Shown one piece after another: positions 28,501-32,592 of a stretch of DNA of 33,271 bases (the first letter of the stretch is position 1; the number at the start of each line of letters is the position of its first letter). The translations under genes were made by a program, and so were the position numbers. A model generated the notes under the pieces. It saw only the letters and a program-made list of their open reading frames with translations, was not told the origin of the DNA and made no database searches. Location of the stretch: assembly GCA_023443285.1 (NCBI GenBank), contig JAEZVB010000018.1:1-33271 (forward strand), read 5' to 3'. The DNA is from Bacillota bacterium. Lineage in GTDB: Bacteria; Bacillota; Negativicutes; Sporomusales; Sporomusaceae.

Positions 28501-29072
28501 GCGGCGATTCGTCGGCTGGGCAGACAGAATTTTTGATACTGGCCGACAAAACCACAGATCTCTTAAAGCGGTTAGGCTTTGAATGGGCGGCGCTTACACC
28601 GGCGGCCATGAAGAAAATGCTGGAGCGGGCGCTAACAGAACGTATTGAATTTATTCGGCAGGTGCCGGTGTTTGAAACGATATCGGCAACCGAAGCTGCC
28701 CGCATTGCCGGTCAGTCAGCTATGTGTCTGTATGGTGATGAAACCAGTATCCTATGGGAAGGCGAGCAGAATGACAATCTCTATCTGATTATGGATGGTT
28801 TCGCCGAAATCAGCCGCCAGTCGGCGGGCGGCTGGCACGGAACCCTACGGGTCGCCGGAGTTTACGACTTTGTGGGTGAAGAAAGCCTTATTGGTGAACA
28901 AACAGCAGCCGTTACTGCCGAAGCTGTTTTAGGTGATGCGGTAGTACTGGCCGTGCCGGCGCAGCTATTGACTGAGCTTATACAAAGCAGTCCGCAGATG
29001 GCTCTGGGGGTTATCAAGGCAATGAACAGCCGGCTGCGCAAACTGGAAAAATTGGTTGTCAGCATGGGTTAG
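13584..29072 (+). CDS. Four-module nonribosomal peptide synthetase with terminal thioester reductase and a cNMP-binding-like domain
   Basis: A 5162-residue cytosolic megasynthetase. Approximate domains by residue: C1 5-430 (HHIIGDG at 132; starter-like, perhaps N-acylating); A1 450-940 (YTSGSTG at 601); T1 LGGHSL 976; C2 HHIVFDG 1168; A2 YTSGSTG 1638; T2 LGGDSI 2017; E HHLVIDG 2201; C3 HHIIMDG 2673 (follows E, so expected to take a D-residue); A3 3137; T3 LGGHSL 3514; C4 HHIVFDG 3698; A4 4168; T4 LGGNSI 4550; reductase 4645-5020 with TGATGYLG and YLKTK (YxxxK); and a Crp-like cyclic-nucleotide-binding fold at 5025-5160. All key motifs are intact. The substrate codes I read are DAWDIGEISK, DAWNVGEISK, DAWNVGEISK and DAWNVGEVSK, which I cannot assign to an amino acid. 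There is no thioesterase, so release is reductive, giving an aldehyde or alcohol. ATG 13584 is chosen because GAGGAG lies 10 bases upstream; GTG 13575 touches that site. No phosphopantetheinyl transferase gene is nearby. An MFS exporter follows. Confidence 0.95.
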   Translation: MEKATFSLSHPQKRILYTERMYPDTPFANVAYVFWFAEAVDSSLLEKVIAWIVEHHDSLRLQVEENDGDDQVCQYVALAGQTKIDRLCMSNREEALNWAILQARTPFYIYNSPLYQFSIIELPDNRTGLFVKLHHIIGDGWSLGWLSGEITRIYGMLEQGEVPDDKDIYSYREYIAGEQEYENSEEYQRDKEYWINKYRDLPPEICLHNKKHQVAAIRSGYVKVQIPPELKKTMDKCCRVHRTTMVRLLLAVIAVYVYRVTGQGDMAMGIPFHGRQNRREKATAGMFVCTLPMRFVLSEEMDFAALVRAVTQEVSASLKHSRYPYDQLALDLRAAHGQVPDLLALNVSDYTGKDTDGVHGDEIEMGYDPSPFTIYFLNNSQGMGDGWELSALYQEELFSRDEAQRLLSRLVTLLGDALANPEKKLFELQLMSLAEQEQVLVAFNATKADYCLNTTIHELFEAQAAKNPDKPAIVFSGQQLTYQELNQKANSLATVLAAKGVKPDDIVGILVNRSLEMLIAPLAVLKAGGAYLPIDPAYPDDRIAYMLEDSGTNIVLSQQSLKEKSAGFAGQWLDVEDQGLYAAPAENRASPATPQNLVYVIYTSGSTGNPKGVLVEHQALVNLCAWQNEYHCVTAADSTALYSGFGFDACVWEIFPFFTAGATIHIIPDEIRLSPLQVNEYFETHKITIADLPTQFCEQFMEMTENTSLRRLITGGDKLKTYRLDRYKLTNEYGPTEYTISATAFDVNDRYDNIPIGKPLANTQIYILDKYQNPQPVGVPGELCIAGAQLARGYLNRPELTAEKFVPNPFSPGTRMYCTGDLACWLPDGNIEFLGRIDYQIKIRGFRIELGEIEQQIIRHEAVRDVVVIDRDDQDGNKYLCAYIVTTGELKPEELKYFLAASLPDYMIPAYIIELTALPLTANGKVDRRALPEPELTAMAAESYTAPRNQTEEKLVEIWQEILGLSRVGIDDNFFELGGHSLKAGILQAKLQKECGVRLALSEIFKLPTIRGLSSCINGQQDSKSAGMAAVATRDYYPASTAQKAIYILSQAEGVGASYHVAIANRLKGLLDVARLEKAINLVIARHEALRTVFTLIDGEIMQQIVPHMEIKLTYQQADSSRAQDNGYIMSLLTAAGMGEAFDLATPPLVRAGLIGFGDNEHLLYIEVHHIVFDGMSLELFLQETALAYEGRVLPVLALQYKDFAAWHNDFLESPAAKLQGDFWQQSLNGQLPVLQLAADYVRPAQQSFEGDHLFRFVDEALTNSLKKLAESQNASLYMVMLTAYYVLLARYTGQEDIIVATPSSGRTQADTDGMIGVFINTPPLRAYPTGNKPFSILLTEVRELVLNAMDCQDYPFHLIVEKLGIQRNVSRNPIFDTMFVLQNAGTATFNTTELHGEFYPLAINISQVDLTVEAEERNNGIALVFEFGVKLFKRETIERMAGYYLAVLNAVCQNPEIETQQVNLLSPAEERQLLIDFNQTQLAYPKDKTIHQLFEEMAEVYPDKRALVYQNTHYTYRELNLRANRLAHQLRHKGIGHDKIAAVMVERSAHLLVAALAVMKAGGAYLPIDPSYPHDRIAYMLADSQAGILLTQQHLAVKAADYQGEYLDMADERLFTVCTETSNPAAVNTSQNLAYVIYTSGSTGKPKGVMVEHRSLVNLCTWHNHYHQVTSADNAAAYSGFGFDASLWEIFPFITCGAELHILPDDIRLSPEELNRYFEAHSITITNLPTQLCEQFIELTDNHSLVTLVTGGDKLRNVKQQNYRLVNEYGPTEYTISATAFLVDKPYDNIPIGKPLANTWLYVLDRCQRLQPVGVPGELCIAGAQLARGYLHRPELTAEKFVVNPYAVGEENAVMYKTGDLVRWLPDGNIEFLGRIDEQVKIRGYRIELGEIEQQLLKYPSVKDAKVIDRSDAGGNSYLCAYVVSDSDLQRESLKVFLTKELPDYMVPSYFVQMDTIPLTANGKIDKRALPEPEVKPGLEEVYLPPRNEVEAHLVEVWQTVLNCKQVGINDNFFHLGGDSIKAIQVIARLSKYQIKLEMKDLFQYPRISELSPQVTTLIKIEDRMPVKGDTPLTPIQNWFFASNFVNPHHWNQSTLLYAANRLDPELTSKAFAKVVEHHDALRMVYQFASENICQYNRGPEEGELFQLTVIDIDIAEDGRQVAERAGEKLQQSIDLSTGPLVKLALIQQGAGSYLAIVIHHLVIDGVSWDIILEDFAAVYMGLVKGDKTELPPKTDSYKTWANRLKEYAVSRKLLRELPYWQAAEAIELRPLPVDYPQAGPSTISDEAVEKVSLSRQATAQLLTEVHKSYNTDMEDVLLAALGLAVQEWAGIDRIAVTLEGHGREAIIKDTDISRTVGWFTATYPVVIAVAGQQNIGDVLKNVKENIRRIPNKGTGYDIIRHLTPTKYKENLVYKLNPEIEFNYLGQMDDNKRDNGIFSLDAINVGNDFSLDSAVDFRLIITSAVMDGQLEISVSYSQRDYESATISRLVGCYQRQLEGLIEHCVNLAEPEPTPSDLGDISLTLDELKELQLRYGNNIQAIYPLSPMQEGMLFLSQMNPDSNAYFEQSVLAVRGDVDIALFAEHFNGIIKRYDVLRTAFVYQGVVRQVVLTERSVAVWYEDIAHLDAASCQQYIEAFQTNDRKCIFRLDTDPLIRLAVFKTGDMNYIMILGFHHIIMDGWGMGIIARELFYYYSPQAASSLALKQPPPYRNYIEWLRKQDKDEAKEYWRQYLSGCENRTVLPQGKPLNSTAAYQPQDHKLMLDRQLTARLQEIAQDNQVTLNSIIQAVWGLLLQRYNNHHDVVFGAVVSGRTPEVKGIEDMVGLFINTIPIRVESEQDVPFNKLVKRLQAAWLASESYSYLPLAEIQAETNLKDALISHLVAFQNVPDPSEDSAALQAEEIGGFDQINYSFGLVVVPGEEIHIRISYNANVYTEKMIGDLAGHLFAVIQAVAANPAIMVHSIDILSSSQQIMLLNTFNDTSLELPAAKTVHQLFEEMARRYPDNGALVFKEQSYTYAQLNANVNQLARLLREKGVKPDSTVAIMVERGPGIIVGSMAVMKAGGAYVPIDPAYPQERIEYMLNDCGAILLLTQASLMEKIGTYQGEYLDVYDTELYNGSKSSSNLEPVALGSHLAYIIYTSGSTGKPKGVMVEHHSLINLCVWHQQYHQVTAEDKGAAYSGFGFDASIWEMYPFLTCGAELHIIPEEIRLSPVDINRYFENHGITVTNLPTQFCEQFMEMTDNQSLKTLVTGGDKLKYYRPQRYRLVNEYGPTEYTISATAFLVNNDYDNIPIGKPLANTWLYVLDLHQRLQPVGVPGELCIAGEQLARGYRNRDDLTAEKFVDNPFATGSNNARMYKTGDLVRWLPDGNLEFLGRIDQQVKIRGYRIELGEIEQRLRKHPQIKDNVVIDRDDAVGNKYLCAYYVADTGVTPKELKEYLAIELPEYMIPLYFIALSQIPITANGKVDKRSLPIPAQTGARQYVAPGNDIEVKMAQIWQEVLGVTRVGVEENFFALGGHSLKVTLLIAKIQKAFAITLPYSEIFAKPTVKELCQAIAAMTKGHAQEITAVEKREYYPLASKQKRIYIMEQMEGIGAAYHITSAFILKGEMDKERLSQAIDRLIARHDSLRTAIVTVDGQLLQQVYDKVHLKRSRRQAQWAEVGGLLEQFVRRFDLSRPPLLRIELLEIGLKEHVLFFDVHHIVFDGISMQVFINELLELYEGQELPPVKLQYGDFALWEETRLKSPEINAQEEYWLSVFAGELPVLNLPCDFPRPAVRSYDGEVASFTVDAKLASKLQALAEQHQATLFMVILAAYSVLLHKYTGQEDVIVGTPSSGRINADLEEVIGMFVSTLPCRLYPAADKNFAQLLAEVRESSLQALNNQEYPFEGLLDKLNIRRDPSRNPLFDTMFSYNAKADSPAQGSQSGLSIYPYEADGKVAQFDLTLDATEEGEEILLAFEYCTKLFTAQTIENMGNHFIAILHAISEESTILLKTVDMLSTQEKQQLLHNFNTTTSFYSSYRTVQDLFDQAVKKYPDKPALVFKNKTYTYLELDRQTNQLARLLRSKGLGRDERAAIMVNRSADIIVGILAVLKAGGCYVPIDPGYATERIGYMLSDSGAKLLLSQLSLKAKAQQFAGEWLDLGDDTLYTCDASRLDNINNPEDLAYVIYTSGSTGNPKGVMLEHHNLINLCQWHHQYHAVTAADSGAAYSGFGFDASVWETIPFITCGATLHIIPEELRLSPLALNEYFEEHHITITNLPTQFCEQFMELTDNQSLRTLVTGGDKLKSYRKRQYKLVNEYGPTECTVSATVFEVDKEYNNIPIGKPLANTWLYVVDRYNQLQPVGVGGELCIAGTQVARGYLNRPELTDEKFVVNPFAVSHKNERMYRTGDLVRWLPDGNLEFLGRIDQQVKIRGYRIELGEIEQQILRHPQTRDTVVLAYAAPDGSDFLAAYYVLQQPGLTSDKLKEFLLSYLPEYMLPAYFIEVNEIPLTANGKIDRRALPQPDYRASDEEMRAAYRAASTFKEEKILKVWHQVLGIEDIGVQDNFFQLGGNSIKAITLVAKLQAYFDITINHIFEHQTIAALAENIKDKQNHLQAKLAELKERFAQQSAAEPGDVSEEIWAAEEAAYRRNNERYQCLDVSAVNRYDGILLTGATGYLGIHVLRELLEATDSRLYLLLRGENEQEIRGRLLQKIKYYFGEEFAQQASSDRLVILSSQLQEENLGLDTRTYAELAEKAACIIHTAANVRHYGHYDEFWNSNVGTTLNLLTLAKQGIPKAFHHISTISVGEGNIPGCQAAVFSEYQMDMGQELSNYYLKTKLEAEKAVAAARAEGVNASIYRVGNIVFQSDTGVYQENIEENAFYLQVKAFVNLGVMPTGYEAEFSFVNQLAKAIVRLASCAALRQETYHLYNSHIVNLDEVLTDAALGLKVKGLPYEQFIDYLAIHYDKPGFQKHIEQVMLHFGWLDDTGEGGDSSAGQTEFLILADKTTDLLKRLGFEWAALTPAAMKKMLERALTERIEFIRQVPVFETISATEAARIAGQSAMCLYGDETSILWEGEQNDNLYLIMDGFAEISRQSAGGWHGTLRVAGVYDFVGEESLIGEQTAAVTAEAVLGDAVVLAVPAQLLTELIQSSPQMALGVIKAMNSRLRKLEKLVVSMG

Positions 29073-29102
29073 CCGTGCAGACAAAATGGGGGAACGGAAT
29101 TT

Positions 29103-30377
29103 ATGCTGAGCAGGTTGAAGGACCATCCATTATACTTATTTCCTGATTTCCGTAATTTTTTTATCGGAGACATTCTGGTAGCTATTGCCGAGCGTTTTTT
29201 TGCCATTACATTTGCATGGTGGCTTATTTCCCAAGACGGCGAGAATGGCAAATGGCTTGGGGTGCTCATGGCTGTAGAAGCCATGCCTATTCTGTTTCTC
29301 AGTCCGTTTGTCGGCCCGCTGATTGACCGCTATAACAAGAAAAGCTGCATGCTGGTGGGCGTCATCATGCAGCTGGTATTTGTGTCGATAATCTGCTACC
29401 TATTGGCGGTTGGCAGGTTGGAGTTTATCTATCTGGTGGTTTTGAGCTTCTGTATGAGCTGCTTTATACCACAGTTTGAGGATTCGGTAAGTGCCTCGGT
29501 AGCAAAACTGGTAGACGAAGACCATTTGTCAGGCGCAACTACCATTCAAGCCTCAACAATCGAGTTTTCCAATATTATTGCGGCAGTATTAAGTACGACA
29601 ATTATTGCCGCCACCGGTATTTTAGAAGCCGTGTATGCAAATATCCTCTTGTACGTCAGTGGGATATTGTTTTTGCTGATGATAAAAGTCGACTTGTCAC
29701 CAGAACCAAGAGACGAGGATGCTGAGGAAACTGGCTATGTACAGGAGCTGAAAAACGGGCTGCAGTATGTGTGGCATTACCGCGAGTTAAAATGGTATGG
29801 TTTAATTTATGCAATGGAGACCTTTCTCATTGTACCAATTTTTATTCTGATTCCTATGATGGTAAAATACGTGCTCCATGAAGGGGTCAATTGGGTTGCT
29901 GTTTTTGAAGCCTCTTTATCGGCAGGGGCGGTAGTTATGACAATTGTAATGAGTTTTAAACAACGCTACCGGAACTTTTATGAGACCTACGCCGTCTGTA
30001 TGGCAGTTATCGGCATGTCCATGGCGGCCTTAGGTTTGGTCACTAATACTTATGTAATGACTGTGTTGATTTTTATTATTGGCTGTCTGTTTGCGGCCTT
30101 GATGGCTCTGTCTTTTATGCTCTTTCAGCATACCGTACCCCAAGAATTCAAAGGGCGCTTCTTTGGGTTAATGAGTACAATTGCTGCCGGCATGGCTCCT
30201 TTATCCTATCTGGTTGTTGGAACGATGGCTGATTTGGTATCGGTGGAGGCTGTCCTGTTGGCTAGCGGTATCGGAGCGGTGCTGTTAGCCGGTGTGGTCG
30301 TAGTAATCCCGCGTGTGCGCAAACACATCGGCTATAGTGATCAGGGGGAAGAAGAGAAATTGCCGGCAGAGGACTGA
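29103..30377 (+). CDS. MFS transporter, probable exporter of the NRPS product
   Basis: A 424-residue protein with about 12 hydrophobic helices, of the MFS group that includes EntS-like and macrolide exporters. Features include the loop PFVGPLIDRYNKKSCML between helices 2 and 3 (the MFS motif A position, DRYxKK), the acidic cytoplasmic linker SPEPRDEDAEETGY between the two six-helix halves, and the C-terminal FKGRFFGLMSTIAAGMAPLS motif of this group. It starts 30 bases after the NRPS stop with a GGGGGAACGG ribosome-binding site and has the same base composition, so it is very likely co-transcribed. By position it should export the peptide, which is inference. Confidence 0.9.
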   Translation: MLSRLKDHPLYLFPDFRNFFIGDILVAIAERFFAITFAWWLISQDGENGKWLGVLMAVEAMPILFLSPFVGPLIDRYNKKSCMLVGVIMQLVFVSIICYLLAVGRLEFIYLVVLSFCMSCFIPQFEDSVSASVAKLVDEDHLSGATTIQASTIEFSNIIAAVLSTTIIAATGILEAVYANILLYVSGILFLLMIKVDLSPEPRDEDAEETGYVQELKNGLQYVWHYRELKWYGLIYAMETFLIVPIFILIPMMVKYVLHEGVNWVAVFEASLSAGAVVMTIVMSFKQRYRNFYETYAVCMAVIGMSMAALGLVTNTYVMTVLIFIIGCLFAALMALSFMLFQHTVPQEFKGRFFGLMSTIAAGMAPLSYLVVGTMADLVSVEAVLLASGIGAVLLAGVVVVIPRVRKHIGYSDQGEEEKLPAED

Positions 30378-30379
30378 TT

Positions 30380-30525
30380 TTGTCTAACTACAACGGGTTA
30401 CCAAAAAAATCAGGCAAGCAGCATCATTAAAGGCAGGTCTGCAAGGTATCCGATATACCTGCCGGATTGCCGGTAAAGAAGTCTATCTATTTTGTGATGC
30501 GGGTAAGTGGTATCTGGAAAAATAA
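30380..30525 (+). pseudogene. Small protein gene split between two frames at a run of seven A
   Basis: TTG 30380, six bases after AGAGGA and two bases after the MFS stop, opens MSNYNGLPKKSGKQHH (stop at 30428-30430). Overlapping it, the -1 frame continues as KAGLQGIRYTCRIAGKEVYL then FCDAGKWYLEK to TAA 30523-30525, text with clear protein character. The only sensible junction is AAAAAAA at 30403-30409, which in the first frame reads A AAA AAA. Joined there, a protein of about 48 residues results. Either a homopolymer indel broke a small gene, or frameshifting joins the two parts. I do not recognise the product. It may be the last gene of the NRPS operon. Confidence 0.45.
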
Positions 30526-30572
30526 ATCATCTATATCCAATTGTGATGTCAAGCTATATCATCGATTGTGGA

Positions 30573-30794
30573 TCAATGGGTGGGCCATAGCATAAAAATC
30601 CGCCGCATTCCATGTTCATCGGAATAACGGCGGATTTTTTGCTTTTCCTTATGACGCCTGTAGTCGTTTTTACGGTCGACCCAGATAGAAGCTGATTTAA
30701 CCTCCGGGGTCATTGCTCGGTTTGGTTTACCTGCAATCTTTAACATGTTCGGATTAATGGTTCCACATTTTATTGTCTTGCTATTCTTGGACAT
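30573..30794 (-). CDS. Small basic protein of unknown function
   Basis: 73 residues, rich in Lys and Arg (MSKNSKTIKCGTINPNMLKI at the start, DRKNDYRRHKEKQKIRRYSD later), with no recognised domain. The translation start is very well supported: AGGAGGTG lies six bases before ATG 30794, and a promoter (TTGACT, 16 bases, TATTAT) lies just upstream. The last 20 codons coincide with a terminator hairpin, which suggests that the natural stop may once have been earlier and that the tail is read-through. A small DNA- or RNA-binding protein is conceivable from charge alone, but nothing shows it. Confidence 0.6.
   Translation of the reverse strand: MSKNSKTIKCGTINPNMLKIAGKPNRAMTPEVKSASIWVDRKNDYRRHKEKQKIRRYSDEHGMRRIFMLWPTH
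30598..30642 (-). terminator. Hairpin terminator overlapping the C-terminus of the small basic protein
   Basis: The minus strand reads AAAAAATCCGCCG, then a loop of about 20 bases, then CGGCGGATTTTT. It is a strong intrinsic terminator, lying inside the open frame. Confidence 0.72.
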
Positions 30795-30810
30795 GGCGAC
30801 ACCTCCTATG

Positions 30811-30838
30811 ATAATATCAGTATAGTGTACTTAGTCAA
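30811..30838 (-). promoter_or_regulatory. Sigma-A-type promoter of the small basic protein gene
   Basis: On the minus strand TTGACT (30838-30833), 16-base spacer, TATTAT (30816-30811), about 16 bases before the start codon. Confidence 0.6.
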
Positions 30839-31007
30839 ATTTGGCAAACCTTGGGGTGTTATATTACTTGAGAAGTTCTTTCAGTAGCGCTGGTGATATG
30901 TTATTGAAACCACAGTCGTATCTTGTGCGATGGCCGAGAAGACAAGCACTTACAAGAATCATATAGTCGCTTCTTTCTTAAATTTTTAATAATAAGAGGT
31001 GTACACA

Positions 31008-31397
31008 ATGGAACAATTTTATTTAGATACTCCAAAGGAAGGTTTTATCGATATAACTGCTAAGGTCAAGGAACTGGTTAAGCATAGTCAGATTCAGCAA
31101 GGAATTTGCCAAGTATTTGTTTCTCACACCACAGCAGGCGTAACGATCAATGAAAATGCTGACCCGGATGTGGTTACTGATATGCTGGCCGCGCTTGAAC
31201 ACATGGTTCCCAAAATTCCATTTCGCCACATGGAGGGGAACTCTCCTGCTCATGTGAAAAGTACGCTGGTAGGTTGCTCCATTAGTGTACCGATTGTGGA
31301 CAATAATTTGTTGTTGGGTACTTGGCAAGGAATCTATTTCTGTGAGTTTGATGGACCGCGCCGCCGCAATGTTGTGGTACAGATTATAGGTGCATAA
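31008..31397 (+). CDS. YjbQ/UPF0047 family protein (secondary thiamine-phosphate synthase type)
   Basis: A 129-residue cytosolic protein of the YjbQ family, annotated in databases as secondary thiamine-phosphate synthase after a low level of that activity was reported for a homologue; the true role is unsettled. The signature is complete: FVSHTTAGVTINENADPDV, the HMEGNSPAHVKSTLVG segment with its conserved His residues, and LGTWQGIYFCEFDGPRRR near the end. Length is normal. ATG 31008 is chosen because AGAGGT lies seven bases upstream; GTG 30999 overlaps that site. It is a single gene with a terminator directly after it. Confidence 0.92.
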   Translation: MEQFYLDTPKEGFIDITAKVKELVKHSQIQQGICQVFVSHTTAGVTINENADPDVVTDMLAALEHMVPKIPFRHMEGNSPAHVKSTLVGCSISVPIVDNNLLLGTWQGIYFCEFDGPRRRNVVVQIIGA

Positions 31398-31401
31398 TAG
31401 C

Positions 31402-31430
31402 GATACCCCAAAATTGGGTATCTTTTATTT
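31402..31430 (+). terminator. Terminator after the YjbQ gene
   Basis: GATACCC pairs with GGGTATC across a 7-base loop (partly pairable) and is followed by TTTTATTT. Confidence 0.85.
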
Positions 31431-31788
31431 GCCAGACGAACGTTTCCGCCAGAGTTAAATTTGGGCGGAGTGGATTGAAGGAGATCCAGTATTGACTGAG
31501 CACGACATGTTTGACTGGGTAGATATTCATGAGTTGAACTAGTACGATTTTGCTCCTGCGGATGTTGCAGTCGCCCCAAAACTACAGTTAGTCTCAGAAT
31601 AGAAATTGTCTTAAGGCGTAGGCAAGTAAACAACACACCTAGAAATCAAGGCTATCGGATCATAGAATTTCATCATCATGCACTTCTGGCAGGCGGCGGC
31701 TTGCGCTTCTGACGCTTATGTTGCTTAGCCAGTAATACTCGCTCTTGTTATGTTTATACTAATAAGATGAACCAACAATATAACAAAC
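31431..31788. other. Gene debris region
   Basis: No intact gene. On the plus strand 31459-31600 reads WAEWIEGDPVLTEHDMFDWV then DIHELN, a TAG, and YDFAPADVAVAPKLQLVSE. On the minus strand, around 31745-31674, a short frame reads VLLAKQHKRQKRKPPPARSA and then stops. Both look like ends of decayed genes, and neither is recognised. Confidence 0.4.
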
Positions 31789-32040
31789 GTGTTTAATACC
31801 ATGATTGAGAATAAGGATTATTTTATAAGCAAATGGCAGGAGCGGCTAGAAAGTGATAATGCTTTGATAAGATATAAAGCTAAGCAGTTTAATAAGATAT
31901 TGGTGGATAGGCAGGGGATTAAGAAGTTTGATGTGGATTTGTATTTTGCGTTTGTCGAGAAGATAACGGTTTATGATGGAGGTAGGTTAATTGTGAGTTT
32001 GCTTGATGGGATCGATGTTGAGTGTGAAACGATGACATAA
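31789..32040 (+). pseudogene. Large serine recombinase, C-terminal remnant
   Basis: The 83-residue frame ends VEKITVYDGGRLIVSLLDGI then DVECE, the characteristic tail of large serine recombinases of the resolvase/invertase type used by transposons and integrative elements. The catalytic N-terminal domain, the recombinase domain and the zinc ribbon are absent, and nothing upstream continues the homology. GTG 31789 or ATG 31801 could start it, but without a ribosome-binding site. It marks a former mobile element beside the rRNA operon. Confidence 0.7.
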
Positions 32041-32063
32041 TCTCCCAAGACATAATCTCCCAA
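32034..32063 (+). repeat. Two tandem copies of a 15-bp repeat
   Basis: GACATAATCTCCCAA occurs twice without a gap, directly at the stop codon of the recombinase remnant. A related GACATAA recurs at 32065-32070 and 32081. It could be the edge of the lost mobile element. Confidence 0.7.
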
Positions 32064-32078
32064 CTGACATAAAATTTG

Positions 32079-32107
32079 TTGACATAATCAATTAGGTCTG
32101 ATATAGT
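32079..32107 (+). promoter_or_regulatory. Strong sigma-A promoter upstream of the tRNA-like/structured RNA
   Basis: TTGACA (32079-32084), exactly 17 bases, TATAGT (32102-32107); predicted start near 32114. The -35 context (GTTGACATA) is the same as in the rRNA promoters 500 and 600 bases downstream. Confidence 0.75.
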
Positions 32108-32113
32108 AATAAA

Positions 32114-32590
32114 TCCGAAAAGATGGCGATATGGCCAAGTGGAAAGGCTAAGGTTCGCAAGAACTTGATCCCCTAGTTCGAATATGGGTTGCCGTATAAA
32201 AAGGAGCTAGACTATCATAGCAGATCTATGTTATCTAGATGACTACGCTACATTAAACATAGACGCAACAGGCGATTAATCAAAGCTACGCTAGTAGCTA
32301 CCTTCCAATACATAGCCTGGGATGCATGTTATCTAAGATATGTCCAACCTACTGTAATATATAGGAATTCAATGATATGTAGCTGTTGAGCCACCTCAGA
32401 GTGGAAGGCAAAAGCATATCTAGAGAATACCCACCTGCTGAGTGCAGGTTTGGACATACAAAGAGACGACATTTTGGGCAATAAGCAGCGAACCTTATTG
32501 TTGTGAACCATAGGTAAAGCAAGAATATGTGTGAGTCGCTTAGTTACGAACGTAGTGAGGAACATCCTTACTATAAGCTTCTAAAGTAAC
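32114..32590 (+). ncRNA. Candidate structured noncoding RNA with a tRNA-Cys-like 5' domain
   Basis: Transcription from the promoter at 32079-32107 would give a tRNA-like domain (32125-32197), then about 380 nt without any plausible ORF but dense in perfect stems. These are CTATGTT/AACATAG (32226-32232 with 32256-32262), AGCTAC/GTAGCT with a GCTA loop (32284-32299), a long-range TATGTCCAA/TTGGACATA (32339-32347 with 32450-32458) enclosing CCAC/GTGG and ACCTGC/GCAGGT hairpins, CAATAAG/CTTATTG (32479-32500), and TAGTGAGG/CCTTACTA (32553-32573). It ends shortly before the first rRNA promoter without an obvious T-run terminator. I do not recognise 6S, tmRNA, RNase P or SRP RNA in it. Part of it could be debris of a tRNA-associated element. 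Confidence 0.5.
32125..32197 (+). tRNA. tRNA-Cys-like domain, not a functional tRNA
   Basis: Closely resembles tRNA-Cys(GCA). The acceptor arm GGCGA pairs with TTGCC, the D-arm reads GGCCAAGTGGAAAGGCT, and the T-loop TTCGAA is intact. The anticodon arm, however, folds as AGGTTC-GCAA-GAACTT, a six-pair stem closed by a GNRA tetraloop instead of a 7-base anticodon loop. If forced into a 7-base loop the GCA would be in place, but position 33 would be C rather than U. The T-stem has a mismatch and no CCA follows. Decoding is unlikely; it is a tRNA pseudogene or the 5' domain of a longer RNA. Confidence 0.6.
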
Positions 32591-32592
32591 AG

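Noticed and set aside
31528..31530. In-frame TAG between two coding-like segments as a pyrrolysine codon
   Set aside because: The fragment is short, has no start and another stop upstream, and nothing in the window suggests a pyrrolysine system; gene decay is simpler.
32125..32197. Functional tRNA-Cys
   Set aside because: The anticodon arm closes with a GCAA tetraloop, position 33 would not be U, the T-stem has a mismatch and no CCA follows.
32329..32565. 78-residue minus-strand ORF in the structured RNA region
   Set aside because: No ribosome-binding site, low-complexity protein text, and the region is better explained by paired RNA stems.
32114..32590. tmRNA, 6S RNA, RNase P RNA or a group I/II intron
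   Set aside because: None of the conserved text I would expect (tmRNA 5' end and tag ORF, RNase P core, intron domain V or P-Q-R-S segments) is visible.
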